Assembly (NCBI RefSeq): GCF_003443895.1
Contig: NZ_QQOA01000041.1
Location: forward strand, 1-63,301
Direction: 5' to 3'
DNA from: Paraburkholderia phosphatilytica
GTDB lineage: Bacteria > Pseudomonadota > Gammaproteobacteria > Burkholderiales > Burkholderiaceae
DNA: 63,301 nt
The position numbers were made by a program, and so were the translations under genes. Positions 39,617 to 48,135 of this stretch are shown in pieces (position 1 is the first letter of the stretch; every line of letters begins with the position of its first letter). The notes beneath the pieces are model-generated. The model ran no database searches. It was not told where the DNA came from and was given only the letters and a program-made list of their open reading frames with translations.

Positions 39617-39789
39617 CACTCAAAGTCCACCGGGCGCGGTAGTTCACGCAATCGCGGAGGATCGGATTCGACATCCACGGGCATGGCGAGCGCGTCGACG
39701 ATGCTACGCCGCTGGTGCGTCAGTCGCTGATATTCCTGGATCGACAGAAGCACGTGTGCGGAGCGACCGCGATCGCGCGACGCGAACGG
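39616..39789 (-). pseudogene. C-terminal remnant of a Phd/YefM-type antitoxin
   Basis: The 57-codon open frame reads SRDRGRSAHVLLSIQEYQRL, then RRSIVDALAMPVD and RELPRPVDFE before the stop, which is the toxin-binding half of Phd/YefM antitoxins. An in-frame TAG at 39790-39792 and unrelated sequence upstream replace the DNA-binding N terminus. No start codon with a good ribosome-binding site precedes it. Too short for automatic ORF cut-offs. Confidence 0.7.
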
Positions 39790-39910
39790 CTAGTCGACCC
39801 TGAGCGGCAGGTTGGCCCCGAAGGGAGGCGATGTCGCATTTCGAAGCGAAGCGGCCACGCGACTTGCCGCAGGAACACCAGTTGATTCAATTATTCAGAC
39901 GGCGTGTGCA

Positions 39911-40915
39911 TCACACCGGACGAGCGTGCAAATTGCGGTATTCCCCTGGCGTAACACCCGTCCATCCCTTGAAAGCACGCAGGAATGAGTTGGTATCCTG
40001 AAAACCAATCAGGAACGCAATCTCGCCAGGCGAGATTGCCGAACGGGCAAGATAGTAGCTAGCCAGTTCCTGTCGCGTGCCGTTAAGCACGTCCTGATAA
40101 CTGACCGCTTCGTCGGCAAGATGACGCTGTAGCGATCGCTTGCTCATTGCCAGACGGCTCGAAATATCGTCGATGCTGCTCCGGCCGCTCGGCAGCATAT
40201 CGAGCAGCGCGCTGCGTACGCGTTCGCGCGCGCTTGCATCGGCATCGAGTTTCGAGAGTCGCGCCTGTAGCTCCGGCTCGAAGAATTGCCACATGGCCAC
40301 GTTCTCGGTCAGGAACGGTCGCGCGGCGTCCTCTACCGAGAAGCTGATGCGATTGTGGCTACCTTGCTGTAAGCGGCAGCCGAGAAACTCTTCGCACGGC
40401 CTGGTCTGACTCGGCAGGGTCGTCAATTCCGCTTCTATCGGGTTAATCGCGTGCCGCGTGGCAAGGCGCGCCAGTTGCGTGAAGAAGACCACTTCCATCG
40501 CGCACAGGCTGCGCGGTAGCGGACGGTCGTAGCCGTAGCATTCGATGAGCACCTCAGTACTGTTTCGACCAACGGCTACATCCAGCGCCAATGGTCCGCA
40601 AAGGCGCTTGTATTCCGCGAGCCGGGTGAGCGCGACATTCAGATTCGGGCTGCATAGGCATGCGAAGAGCGACGTATCGAAGGCCTCGACCGAGATGCCA
40701 CTACCAAGCCGTACCGGCAACTGTGCTTCCCCGACCATCGTCTCGAGACTGTGAAAAATACGAAAGTATTCGGCAGGCGTCAGCGAGGCATCCTTGCGGC
40801 TAAACAGGTCAGAGGGCAGCTCGGCCAGCGCTAGCAAGTCGCCGGGTGCGATGCCCATATCGACGACGATCAGTTTCCATCCGGGATGCACGGAAAAGCG
40901 GGTAGCCTGTTTCAT
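39911..40915 (-). CDS. AraC-family transcriptional regulator (arabinose-binding-domain type)
   Basis: 334 residues. The N-terminal ~190 residues match the sensor domain of OruR/ArgR-like AraC proteins (AEYFRIFHSLETMVGEAQLP, FDTSLFACLCSPNLNVALTR). The C-terminal ~100 residues form the double helix-turn-helix with SIDDISSRLAMSKRSLQRHL and IAFLIGFQDTNSFLRAFKGW. The ATG at 40915 overlaps the SDR stop (TGATG), so the regulator is cotranscribed with the dehydrogenase it probably controls. Ligand unknown. Confidence 0.93.
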   Translation of the reverse strand: MKQATRFSVHPGWKLIVVDMGIAPGDLLALAELPSDLFSRKDASLTPAEYFRIFHSLETMVGEAQLPVRLGSGISVEAFDTSLFACLCSPNLNVALTRLAEYKRLCGPLALDVAVGRNSTEVLIECYGYDRPLPRSLCAMEVVFFTQLARLATRHAINPIEAELTTLPSQTRPCEEFLGCRLQQGSHNRISFSVEDAARPFLTENVAMWQFFEPELQARLSKLDADASARERVRSALLDMLPSGRSSIDDISSRLAMSKRSLQRHLADEAVSYQDVLNGTRQELASYYLARSAISPGEIAFLIGFQDTNSFLRAFKGWTGVTPGEYRNLHARPV

Positions 40916-41697
40916 CAAGCAGCCTTTTCCATCGCCCGCCGCGACATCGTCAACACTGTTTTGCGCGGCAGCAACGGAACAATCCAGTCGAGCATGATCT
41001 GCAGCTTGCCTTCATTGAAGGCCACCAGTTCGCCGCGCTCCATGGCCTCGTAGCCGCAGCGTGCCACTGAATCTGCTGACCTGGCGTTCTTCCAGACGCT
41101 CACGCCCTGCAGATCGCCGGCGGCGACGAAACCAGTCGCCACCGCGCCAGGGCATAGTGCCGTGGCGGTCACGCCGTACTCGCGGACTTCTTCGGCAACA
41201 GCCTGAGTGAACGAGGTGACATAGGCCTTGGTCGCGTAGTACACGGCCTGGAGGGGGCCCGGCAGGAACGATGCGGTCGAAGAGACATTCAGGACACGTC
41301 CACGCCGACGGGCCACCATGCCCTTCAGATAGTGATGTGTCAAGTTGGTCAGCGTCACGACGTTGACCTGCATCATCGCCTGCTCGGCCTGGAGATTGCG
41401 TTCGACAAATTTGCCGTGGCCGCCAAAGCCGGCGTTGTTGATCAGGACGTCGATGGAAAGCCCCAGTGCCTCAGTGGCAGCAAAGACTCGATCGGCCGAA
41501 CCGGGGTCGGCGAGGTCTTCCGCGATGACATAAGCTTTCACGCGATGCTTCGTCTGGAATTCCTGCCTGATTGATTCGAGCTTGTCACGCGAACGCGCAA
41601 CCAGAACGACATCGCCGCCCTTGCCTGCATGGATGCGCGCCAGTTCCAGACCGATGCCGCTTGACGCGCCAGTAATCAATGCCATTCCGGGTTTCAT
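40915..41697 (-). CDS. SDR family short-chain dehydrogenase (DltE-like)
   Basis: 260-residue cytoplasmic oxidoreductase. Cofactor motif TGASSGIGLELA is at residues 8-19, NNAG in LINNAGFGG near 85-93, the catalytic Ser in NVSSTASFLPG, and Y-x3-K in VYYATKAYVTSF. The start at 41697 (MKPGMALITG) follows a GGGAGAAGGC ribosome-binding site; the upstream frame is non-conserved. Arg-rich cofactor loop VARSRDKLE suggests NADP preference. Substrate unknown. First gene of an SDR-AraC pair, divergent from a YciI-like gene. Confidence 0.92.
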   Translation of the reverse strand: MKPGMALITGASSGIGLELARIHAGKGGDVVLVARSRDKLESIRQEFQTKHRVKAYVIAEDLADPGSADRVFAATEALGLSIDVLINNAGFGGHGKFVERNLQAEQAMMQVNVVTLTNLTHHYLKGMVARRRGRVLNVSSTASFLPGPLQAVYYATKAYVTSFTQAVAEEVREYGVTATALCPGAVATGFVAAGDLQGVSVWKNARSADSVARCGYEAMERGELVAFNEGKLQIMLDWIVPLLPRKTVLTMSRRAMEKAA

Positions 41698-42057
41698 GCC
41701 TTCTCCCTGGTTTGATTGGATAGCCAGATAGTAGGCGTTTGAACCACGGGTGGCACTGGCAAAACGCGCCAGGCATAATTCCGATCGCGCCAATTCGGTT
41801 GCGCACAACAGACGCGCCGTCGCAAGTTTTGGACGGAAGCAGTCGCTTGAATGACAAGGCTGCGGATACAGCGACTGGCCGAAACTGGCCTGACCTCTAC
41901 CTCAGGCGATCCGCATGTGCAGCACGAGCCCGGCGGTCGGCACCGCACGCCCCCAAAAGCGGACAGTCTGGCGAGACCCGCTACAAACTTTTCAGAAGAT
42001 TGTCGATTTTCGACCGTCAGCTTCGTCGTCAGGTTATTCACACCCAAAGGATCGCCC

Positions 42058-42428
42058 ATGAAATACCTCGGCCTGGCCTACTTCACCCCGATAAATTCGC
42101 CGCGATGGCGCCAGACGACGTCAGGAAACTCGTGAGCCAATGTCCCGCATTTGACGACAGGATGCGGGCTACCGGCAAGGTATTGCTTTCCGCATCGCTT
42201 GGCGATCTGAACAACTGGAGGACGCTGCGCCCGCGCAGTGGCAAGACGCACGTCACCGATGGACCCTATACCGAGTCGAAGGAAGTCGTGGGCGGCCTGT
42301 TCATCGTCGAGGCGGACACCCATGACGAGGCGTTGCGCATCGCCTCCATGCATCCGGCGGCCACGCTGGGCGAAGAAGGTGGATGGGTCGTCGAGCTTAT
42401 CCCCATGGATTTCTACTGGACCCGATGA
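42058..42428 (+). pseudogene. YciI-family (YCII-related) gene with an early frameshift
   Basis: The ATG at 42058 starts MKYLGLAYFTP, the normal start of this small dimeric ferredoxin-like family. The frame is then lost; one nucleotide shift near 42090 would restore DKFAAMAPDDVRKL, SQCPAFDDRMRATGKVLLSA, DGPYTESKEVVGGLFIVEA and HPAATLGEEGGWVVELIPM. Relatives often partner with ECF sigma factors, but none is present. Translation from the internal ATG at 42105 could still give ~107 residues. The break may be genuine or a sequencing error. Confidence 0.75.
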
Positions 42429-42870
42429 GGGCCTGGTCCCGTGTCTCAAATATGCGTTGGCGCCCTGTTCTCCTCAAACACCTTCACGGCGTCGTGAGTC
42501 ATCGCGGCGATGCTACTTCTGGGCCAAGCGGCGACGCCTGTGACCGACCCTGAGCCGCCTTTCGCGAGAAAAAGCGTAAGGCCGCTAGCAACATTTGAGC
42601 AGCCGTCAGTGCCGGTTCGGGGCCCGTGCAGCGGAAGGTGCTCCCCGAGCCTCATTGACGCTGTCTTCGTGAGCGCGGTCGCAAGTTTCCGACATATCGC
42701 GCCACTTGCCGGACATGAGGACTATCAGTCGCCAGACGCTCCTGTCCGCAACACGAAACGCACACCTGCGCCGTCAGGCGGCCGGTGACAGGTGCGCAAT
42801 CAAAAATGCCCTGACGGCCCTCAAATGGCTCGCCGTTCATGGCCTCTTAAGCGCTCGCCTCGCGCCGGAG
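42429..42870. other. about 440 bp without a recognisable gene
   Basis: Only short ORFs on both strands (for example 42446-42655 and 42652-42840, both minus) with no recognisable motif, signal or ribosome-binding site. Lies between the YciI-like remnant and the recombinase remnant. Confidence 0.5.
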
Positions 42871-43860
42871 TCATGCATCGGTGAGATGGCGTGATGCCTC
42901 TGCACGCATACGGTCGCTGACGTCGGCGAACGTGATGGCCACACCGGCTGTTACACCTCTTTCAGAGACGTAGGGAAATGTCTTGCGCAGAAAGGCTTCG
43001 CAGTCGTCGACGTCGAGGGACGACATCGGCTTGCCGCGCTCAGTCTCGGCCCGCAGCACCAGCCGTTCGAGCTCGCGCGTACAGGCGCGCAGTGCCTGTG
43101 GCCGGTCACTGTAGCGATGCAGATACGAGCGCACCGCCTCGAGGTCGTGCCTCGACTGCAGGTAGCAGAGACCCACCATGCGATTGGTACCCTGCGCACC
43201 GGACAGTACGTGCGGCAGTTCGATCCGCTCGAGCGGCGCAAGCGGACTATTGCGCGCATCGTCGATCACTACATGGGTCGCCGTCGGCGCGATCAGGGGG
43301 TCGTCCCCGTCGACGTCGGCGGCCACCGTCACGCCCAGCGTGACGGCGCAGCCAAGCGACGATCGTATGCGCACGCAGCAGACCGATGGGCGGTACCGGT
43401 CGCCACCAGCTTCCACCGCGGCGGTTGCAGGTCGCGACGAGTTCGCCAGGTGTCGCGATGCCCTCGCCTGCCAGGCGCTGCGCGACCAGCGGCCGGAACC
43501 ACAGGCCCACCGGGTGATCCGGCGCCGGTGCAGCCGCAGCCAGCTTCGATGTCCGTTCGAACATCCGCAGGCCGACGGCCGTGAGCTGCGCGCTGCCGTG
43601 CTTCCGGATCGACTGCTTCAGGTGATCGGCAAGCACTGGCGAGCGGTGCAGCAGTGCGAGCTGCACGAAGTCGTCGCGCATCTGTCTGAGATACCGTCGG
43701 CGTGCTCGCCCGAGGCGGCATGCGGCGCCTCCGGATCGAAGTACAGGCGCATGATGGTCGCCGGCGACACGCGCTGGACGTACACGCGCAGCGCGGCGAA
43801 GTCGGTGCGCGTATAGGTGCGCGGCGGTAGCAGGTCAAGCTGCTGCGGACGATTCGCCAT
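42871..43860 (-). pseudogene. tyrosine-recombinase remnant lacking the catalytic domain, joined to a PAS fragment
   Basis: The start ATG (43860) overlaps the RES-toxin stop. A first frame reads QQLDLLPPRTYTRTDFAALR and PATIMRLYFDPEAPH, then a shift near 43690 leads to QLALLHRSPVLADHLKQSIR and LWFRPLVAQRLAGEGI. A second shift near 43350 leads to LAPLERIELPHVLSG, CYLQSRHDLEAVRSYLHRY and RELERLVLRAETERG. This matches the N-terminal and core-binding parts of Burkholderia integrases with a DUF3701 region. The catalytic R-H-R-Y domain is missing; after DVDDCEAFLRK the frame continues as FPYVSERGVTAGVAITFADV, which resembles the end of a PAS domain. Confidence 0.78.
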
Positions 43861-44345
43861 CAGGACCCCTGTCTGCCTGGCCCGGATACAGGGGCGACGA
43901 ACAGGCGCTCGTCCCACACGACTGGCTGCGCGGGGGCGGCCACGATGCGCGCGGCGTCCGGATGCAGCGGATTGACCAGCACGTTGAACTCGGCGCGCGC
44001 GACCACCGACGGCACGATGAGCACGGCGCTGCGGGCCCCATCGAGCCATGCGTCGCCAAAACCCCGTGCCACTCCCAGCGCCGGCGCGTCCCATCCCGCC
44101 GGCAGCGAGCCCACATCGTGGCGTTCAACCGCCAGGTCCTCCGGCACGTCGGCCTCCACGAACACGTGGGTTTTAGGGACCTTGCCGATCCGCGCGTGGA
44201 CGAGTACCTCGAGCATCGCGCCGGCGAAGGTGAGCGCCGCGTAGATCACCGGCCGCCCCGGGCTGTTGAAGCGGCCACCGTTGAGCATCGCGCCAGTGCC
44301 GCTCCAGACCGGATGACGGCGGTCAGCGATCCGGTAAAGCCTCAC
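43860..44345 (-). CDS. RES-domain toxin (NAD+-consuming family)
   Basis: 161 residues if started at the GTG at 44345, which overlaps the antitoxin stop by 4 nt (GTGA) and begins exactly at the family sequence VRLYRIADRRHPVWSGTGA. The arginine of LYRIADRRHP, the G-G-R in NGGRFNSPGRPVIYAA and the glutamate-containing LEVLVHARIGK are the R-E-S family landmarks. An ATG at 44372 would overlap by 31 nt. Known RES toxins degrade NAD+ and arrest growth. It is paired with an Xre/MbcA-type antitoxin gene directly upstream. Confidence 0.9.
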   Translation of the reverse strand: MRLYRIADRRHPVWSGTGAMLNGGRFNSPGRPVIYAALTFAGAMLEVLVHARIGKVPKTHVFVEADVPEDLAVERHDVGSLPAGWDAPALGVARGFGDAWLDGARSAVLIVPSVVARAEFNVLVNPLHPDAARIVAAPAQPVVWDERLFVAPVSGPGRQGS

Positions 44346-44770
44346 ACGGGCAGCCCGTAGAAAAGCTGCCACAGCAGTTCCTCGACACGGCGCGCGCCCA
44401 GTTCCGTCAGTGCCACCTGCAGCGGCGCACGGCCTTCCAGCAGCGGATGCGGCGCGCCCAGAAACTGCCGCGCGTCGTCTGCATCGTCCCAGACATAGGT
44501 GGCGGTCGCCACGACCCGCGCAAGCCGCTCGGCCTTCTCGGACTCGTCGGGGCTGAGCCGCTCACGGCGCCGCTTGTAGGTGGCCTCGGGGATGATCTGC
44601 GCGAGCAACGCGCGGCGGGCCTCGGCGCTGGCCGCTGCCTGCTCGACGCCGGCGCGCAGCGCCGATCGGGGCAGGCCGGCACGCACCCGGGCCTCGAGCT
44701 CGGCCAGCGTGTGTGGTACCGGCTGCAGCGCCATGACCTCGGCGATGGCTTCGGGGGTTACCAGTTGCAT
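44342..44770 (-). CDS. Xre/MbcA/ParS-type antitoxin (DUF2384)
   Basis: 142 residues. The N-terminal helical half (LAELEARVRAGLPRSALRAG, IIPEATYKRRRERLSPDES) matches the Xre-like DNA-binding part. The C-terminal half (RVVATATYVWDDADDARQFL, PHPLLEGRAPLQVALTELGA, VEELLWQLFYG) is the toxin-binding DUF2384 domain. Alternative in-frame start at 44815. A promoter-like pair and a 15-bp inverted repeat lie upstream, consistent with autorepression by the antitoxin or the TA complex. Confidence 0.9.
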   Translation of the reverse strand: MQLVTPEAIAEVMALQPVPHTLAELEARVRAGLPRSALRAGVEQAAASAEARRALLAQIIPEATYKRRRERLSPDESEKAERLARVVATATYVWDDADDARQFLGAPHPLLEGRAPLQVALTELGARRVEELLWQLFYGLPV

Positions 44771-44823
44771 GGCGGCCGTCCAGAAAGGATCATGTGATAC
44801 CCAATCATAGCTCATCCGATACC

Positions 44824-44877
44824 GATCCAGAATGGATCTGGTCGCGCGATGATATTTTCGGGAGAAATAGCGATCAA
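44824..44877 (-). promoter_or_regulatory. candidate promoter and operator of the RES/Xre operon
   Basis: On the minus strand TTGATC (44877-44872) and TATCAT (44854-44849) are 17 nt apart. Just downstream lies an inverted repeat GATCCA-GAA-TGGATC (44824-44838) that would cover the transcription start, the classic position for TA autoregulation. The region is AT-rich against its surroundings. If translation starts at 44815, the operator lies 8 bp before it. Confidence 0.6.
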
Positions 44878-45125
44878 ATGCAATATTGGTAATAGCAATT
44901 CGCAATGTATGAGTATTTTCTTCTCGCCCGACACGGGGTGGCCTCAAGAAACGGATTTTTTCGTACGCTAACAGGCCGCTGAAATACACCCCAGCGGAAG
45001 CCGCCTCGCTTGGTTAGTGCGGCTCTCGCCGCAAGTTTTCCGCATTGTGCAATTCCAACGCGGATTCAACGTCTTTTCCAGCGTGTTAAGGCCAATTTCT
45101 GGCCGCATTGCCGCGTTTTCCGCCA

Positions 45126-46015
45126 CTATGGGCGGACTTGTGCCAGGGATCGCATGCGCACGAGGTTGTAGGCGGCCATGTTCAACACGAACATCTGGTC
45201 CACTTTCTTCAGCTCCCGCACCATCACCTGGCGCATGCGCCCCACGGTCTTCGCCCAGCCGAAACCTTGTTCGATCAGCTTGCGCTTTTGCTGCGAAATT
45301 GCGTAGCCCACGCTCGAGGCAATAGTATCGGGCACTGCTGAACGCCGCCCCGAGGTGTTCTGTGCAACGCGCGGTGTGACCTTCATCTCCTGGCAGGCTT
45401 CGATGAATTCCTGTGCATCGTAGCCCTTGTCCGCACCCAACGTGATTTCTGCGTTCGCATCCTCTGCCGCTTGCCGCGCATCGTTGATCATGATCTTCGC
45501 CGCTTCACGCTCGGCATGCCCATCGGCGTGTGTTGCTCGCGCGTTGACCACAGGCCGTGCCGATTATCGGTCAGCGTATGACCCATGTACCTCAATTCGC
45601 TGGCCGTTTTGCCTTTGCGAAACAGACGCGCATCGGAATCGGTCCTGGACTCATGCGTCTCATTGCTGCGCTTGCTGCCCTTGAAGTCGCCCGGGTTGTC
45701 ACCGTCGTTGTCCTGATCGTCATTGTCCTTGCGCACGAAGCTCTTGTGCCCCGCCCACGCCTGGATCAGCGTGCCGTCCACGCTGAAGTGCTCGCCCGAA
45801 AGCAGGCACTTCTTCTCAGCGATGGCCACCACTTCGTTGAAGAACTCGATCACCGCATCATGCTTGATCAACCGTTCGCGGATCTTCGTGAAGACCGTGG
45901 GCACGCGCTTCCAGGCTTCCCAGATCAACCGCTTGGGTATCTCGAACGACTTGGTGGAAACCCGGGAATCTTCCCGCGTTGCAGTCGTTCCATGATCTCC
46001 ACCGGACAAGGTCAT
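45126..46015 (-). mobile_element. IS5-family transposase, frameshifted
   Basis: Upstream part: WEAWKRVPTVFTKIRERLIK, LLSGEHFSVDGTLIQAWAGH (first catalytic Asp) and ELRYMGHTLTDNRHGL. The frame then changes near 45546. Downstream part: ARATHADGHAEREAAKIMIN, TLGADKGYDAQEFIEACQ (second Asp), QQKRKLIEQGFGWAKTVG (catalytic Glu region) and the end. The N-terminal ~80 residues of the usual protein are missing, so two lesions inactivate it. Terminal repeats were not identified; the left end may lie near 44950-45010 (CTAACAGGCCGCTGAAA). Confidence 0.83.
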
Positions 46016-46380
46016 GCCTTCGCTCCAGAGGTCATTACAACCCTTTCGACGCTACTACGCATGACTGCGCCCCTGTGCCTCGCATTGGTACTCTGGCTCT
46101 CACGGGTTTTCCGCTTGAGCGTCTCCCTTGGCATCGAGACGACAGGTTCCCAAGTTCCGTATCCATGCCTGCAGGAAGGTCGCGCCACCTCTATGCCGGA
46201 TGCCGTCAAGCCAACGTTCAGGCTGCCGCTTGACTGATCCCGAGGCGTTGTCGAGTCCTCGGTTTTGACATCATTGCAATTATCGACACTTCTTCGATGG
46301 TTCACTTGCGTTCGCCTCCTTCCTGCACACCTGACGGGATCAATCCCGCCTTTTCCCTAGACGCTCACCACACCCGCTCT
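46012..46380 (-). mobile_element. probable group II intron 5' fragment
   Basis: The open frame carries DNCNDVKTEDSTTPRDQSSG, NVGLTASGIEVARPSCRHGY, GTWEPVVSMPRETLKRKTRE and ARHRGAVMRSS, the leader typical of group II intron reverse-transcriptase ORFs in Burkholderiales. No reverse-transcriptase motifs follow; the sequence runs into the IS5 fragment. Identified from pattern memory only. Confidence 0.45.
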
Positions 46381-46620
46381 TAACGAATGCAGTTCTGGGT
46401 GGTTTGGTATCACCGCCTGATCGGCGAAACCGAGGGGCCCGCCCTCATCACGGATACAGCATGTACGGCGACAGACTGTCGCTTTCCTTCTTGGCACACC
46501 GACAACGAAGATGACAAAGTAGATTTTCGCGATGCTCGCCGTGTCCGCGGCAATACCGCCGAAGCCGAACGCAGCCGCGATGATGGCGAAGATGAAGAGC
46601 ACGAGAGCGTCATACAGCAT
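46357..46620 (-). CDS. DUF1328-like small membrane protein with an altered C terminus
   Basis: Starts MLYDALVLFIFAIIAAAFGF, GGIAADTASIAKIYFVIFVV, matching the single-hairpin DUF1328 (YtjA) family of ~55 residues that is often stress-induced. Normal members end after a second hydrophobic stretch; here the frame continues as VPRRKATVCRRTCC for about 45 more residues. This suggests an indel that removed the normal stop. May be non-functional. Promoter not identified. Confidence 0.5.
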   Translation of the reverse strand: MLYDALVLFIFAIIAAAFGFGGIAADTASIAKIYFVIFVVGVPRRKATVCRRTCCIRDEGGPLGFADQAVIPNHPELHSLRAGVVSV

Positions 46621-47240
46621 GGGGCGAACTCCGACGTGACGCAATGATCGTATCGAAATCCAGCAAGGCACCTTCCCTGCGGACGGCGTGGCGTGCGTTG
46701 CATCCGCCGCGAGTTCAGACCAGCCATCCCGCCCGTTCCCGCGCCTGCCCGGGTGGTCGCGTGCCATGTCGGCGACAATCTCACGAAACCATGGCGTCCG
46801 ATCCCGAAAGCGCTACCGTGCCACCTCCGTGGCACCATGAGCCGTCGGTTGCGCATTTCTCACGCCGGGCCTGGAGCAGCGCGGCGGACACGCTGGTAGC
46901 GGCTCGATGCGCGCACTTTGCGGGCGTGATCCAGTCGATTTCCTGGGTGCATCCACGGAACCGCCGCGATGCCGCACAGCGCGGCTGCCGATAGCAGCAG
47001 TCCAGTGCCGGCCTTCGACTGCGCCTGCAAAGGAGAGGCGACCTCAATTCGCCGCCTGCCCTGCCGAAGCATTTCCGGCCCGCGTCGGCGGTGATGCTAT
47101 ATCCAGGGCGCGCCCGCGCGGCTTGCCGCACGCTTTGCGTCGGTCAACCAAGCGCCCTGGCTGTTGTGTTGCGCGGCAAAGCAGACGGTGGCGGGACGCG
47201 CACGCATGATGATCGACCGTGTGATTCCGTGTCTGACCGG
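46621..47240. other. about 620 bp without a recognisable gene
   Basis: Short overlapping ORFs on both strands. One minus ORF (46860-47072) has a hydrophobic segment (GTGLLLSAAALCGIAAVPWM) but no family match I can make. No signals or strong ribosome-binding sites. Confidence 0.5.
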
Positions 47241-47790
47241 TCAGGGAGCAACCCAACTATGGGACCACATGTCGCCGTTGCGAGCGAAGGATGCTCGCCT
47301 GGGGCTGTCAGTCTCGGACAGGTCGAGCCAGTCCAGTTTCAGCGGACACTCCCCCGGGCCTGGAATGCCGTGCGTTTCGCCGAACGCTTCTTCCGGCCAG
47401 CCTATAGGATTGCCTGGCGCGAGCAGGGTCCGGTACAGGATCAGCTGACGATCGGGACTTGAGTTCCAGGCATCGAGCCGGCCAGCCCCGTCGCGAAGAA
47501 CGTGAGCTTTGCCGAACACGCGAATCTGCAGGTTGCTCGCCCGATTGACGCCCACGAGCGCAACTCCTGGATCCTTGCACAGTTCCGCGACCTTCGGCGA
47601 GCGCAGATCGGTATGGAAGGCAATCAGGTTTTCCGACGCGCTGACCCGTCGCAGCTCCACTGTGCGGACATTAGGCGAGCCCATCGAGGCCAATCGTGGC
47701 GGCCTGCATCACCTTGAAAGGTGGATGACCGTCGCCCGTTGCGGCAGCAAGGCAACTCCATATCCGGGAAAAGATCTGGTCGAGCTTCAT
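47241..47790 (-). pseudogene. pyridoxamine 5'-phosphate oxidase-family protein, frameshifted
   Basis: The first frame from ATG 47790 reads MKLDQIFSRIWSCLAAATGD, FKVMQAATIGLDG. After a shift near 47680 a second frame gives SPNVRTVELRRVSASENLIA, FHTDLRSPKVAELCKDPGVA, SNLQIRVFGKAHVLRDG and ILYRTLLAPG, ending KLDWLDLSETDSPRRASF and NGDMWSHSWVAP. This is the FMN-binding split-barrel of PNPOx-like proteins. A short internal deletion before KLDWLDL is also likely. Confidence 0.78.
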
Positions 47791-48135
47791 AGGTGTTCCC
47801 CACTGTCCGTGTCGGTGACTGCGCAACCTCGCGTTCAGGCCCGGGAAGCATTCCGGATGCCGAAGCGGTCGCAGGAAGTCCCTGACGCCAGGAGATCGGC
47901 GCGGGGCCGGATGCAGGCGAACTGTGCCCGCCAGAAGTGCCACTCCCAGCCCGAGCTGACCGGCATGAATCATGCGTGCCGACTGTTCGCGCGAGCTTCG
48001 CTTGCCCGTCTCCATGCGAGGCAGACAGCAGCCGGTGCTGCCACCCGTGTCCGATGTGTCGGCGGTCAGCGCAGTGCCCGACAACGGGACGGCTGCGCCG
48101 AATGCTCCCAATCCAGATGCCTGGCTCAAGCCTCC
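47791..48135. other. about 345 bp without a recognisable gene
   Basis: Divergent interval between the PNPOx remnant and the NRAMP-like gene. The plus-strand frame of the NRAMP-like protein stays open here but is non-conserved. No clear promoter found. Confidence 0.5.

Noticed and set aside
42429..42870. Minus ORFs 42446-42655 and 42652-42840 as genes
   Set aside because: No family match, no ribosome-binding site, and they lie in a region of decayed genes.
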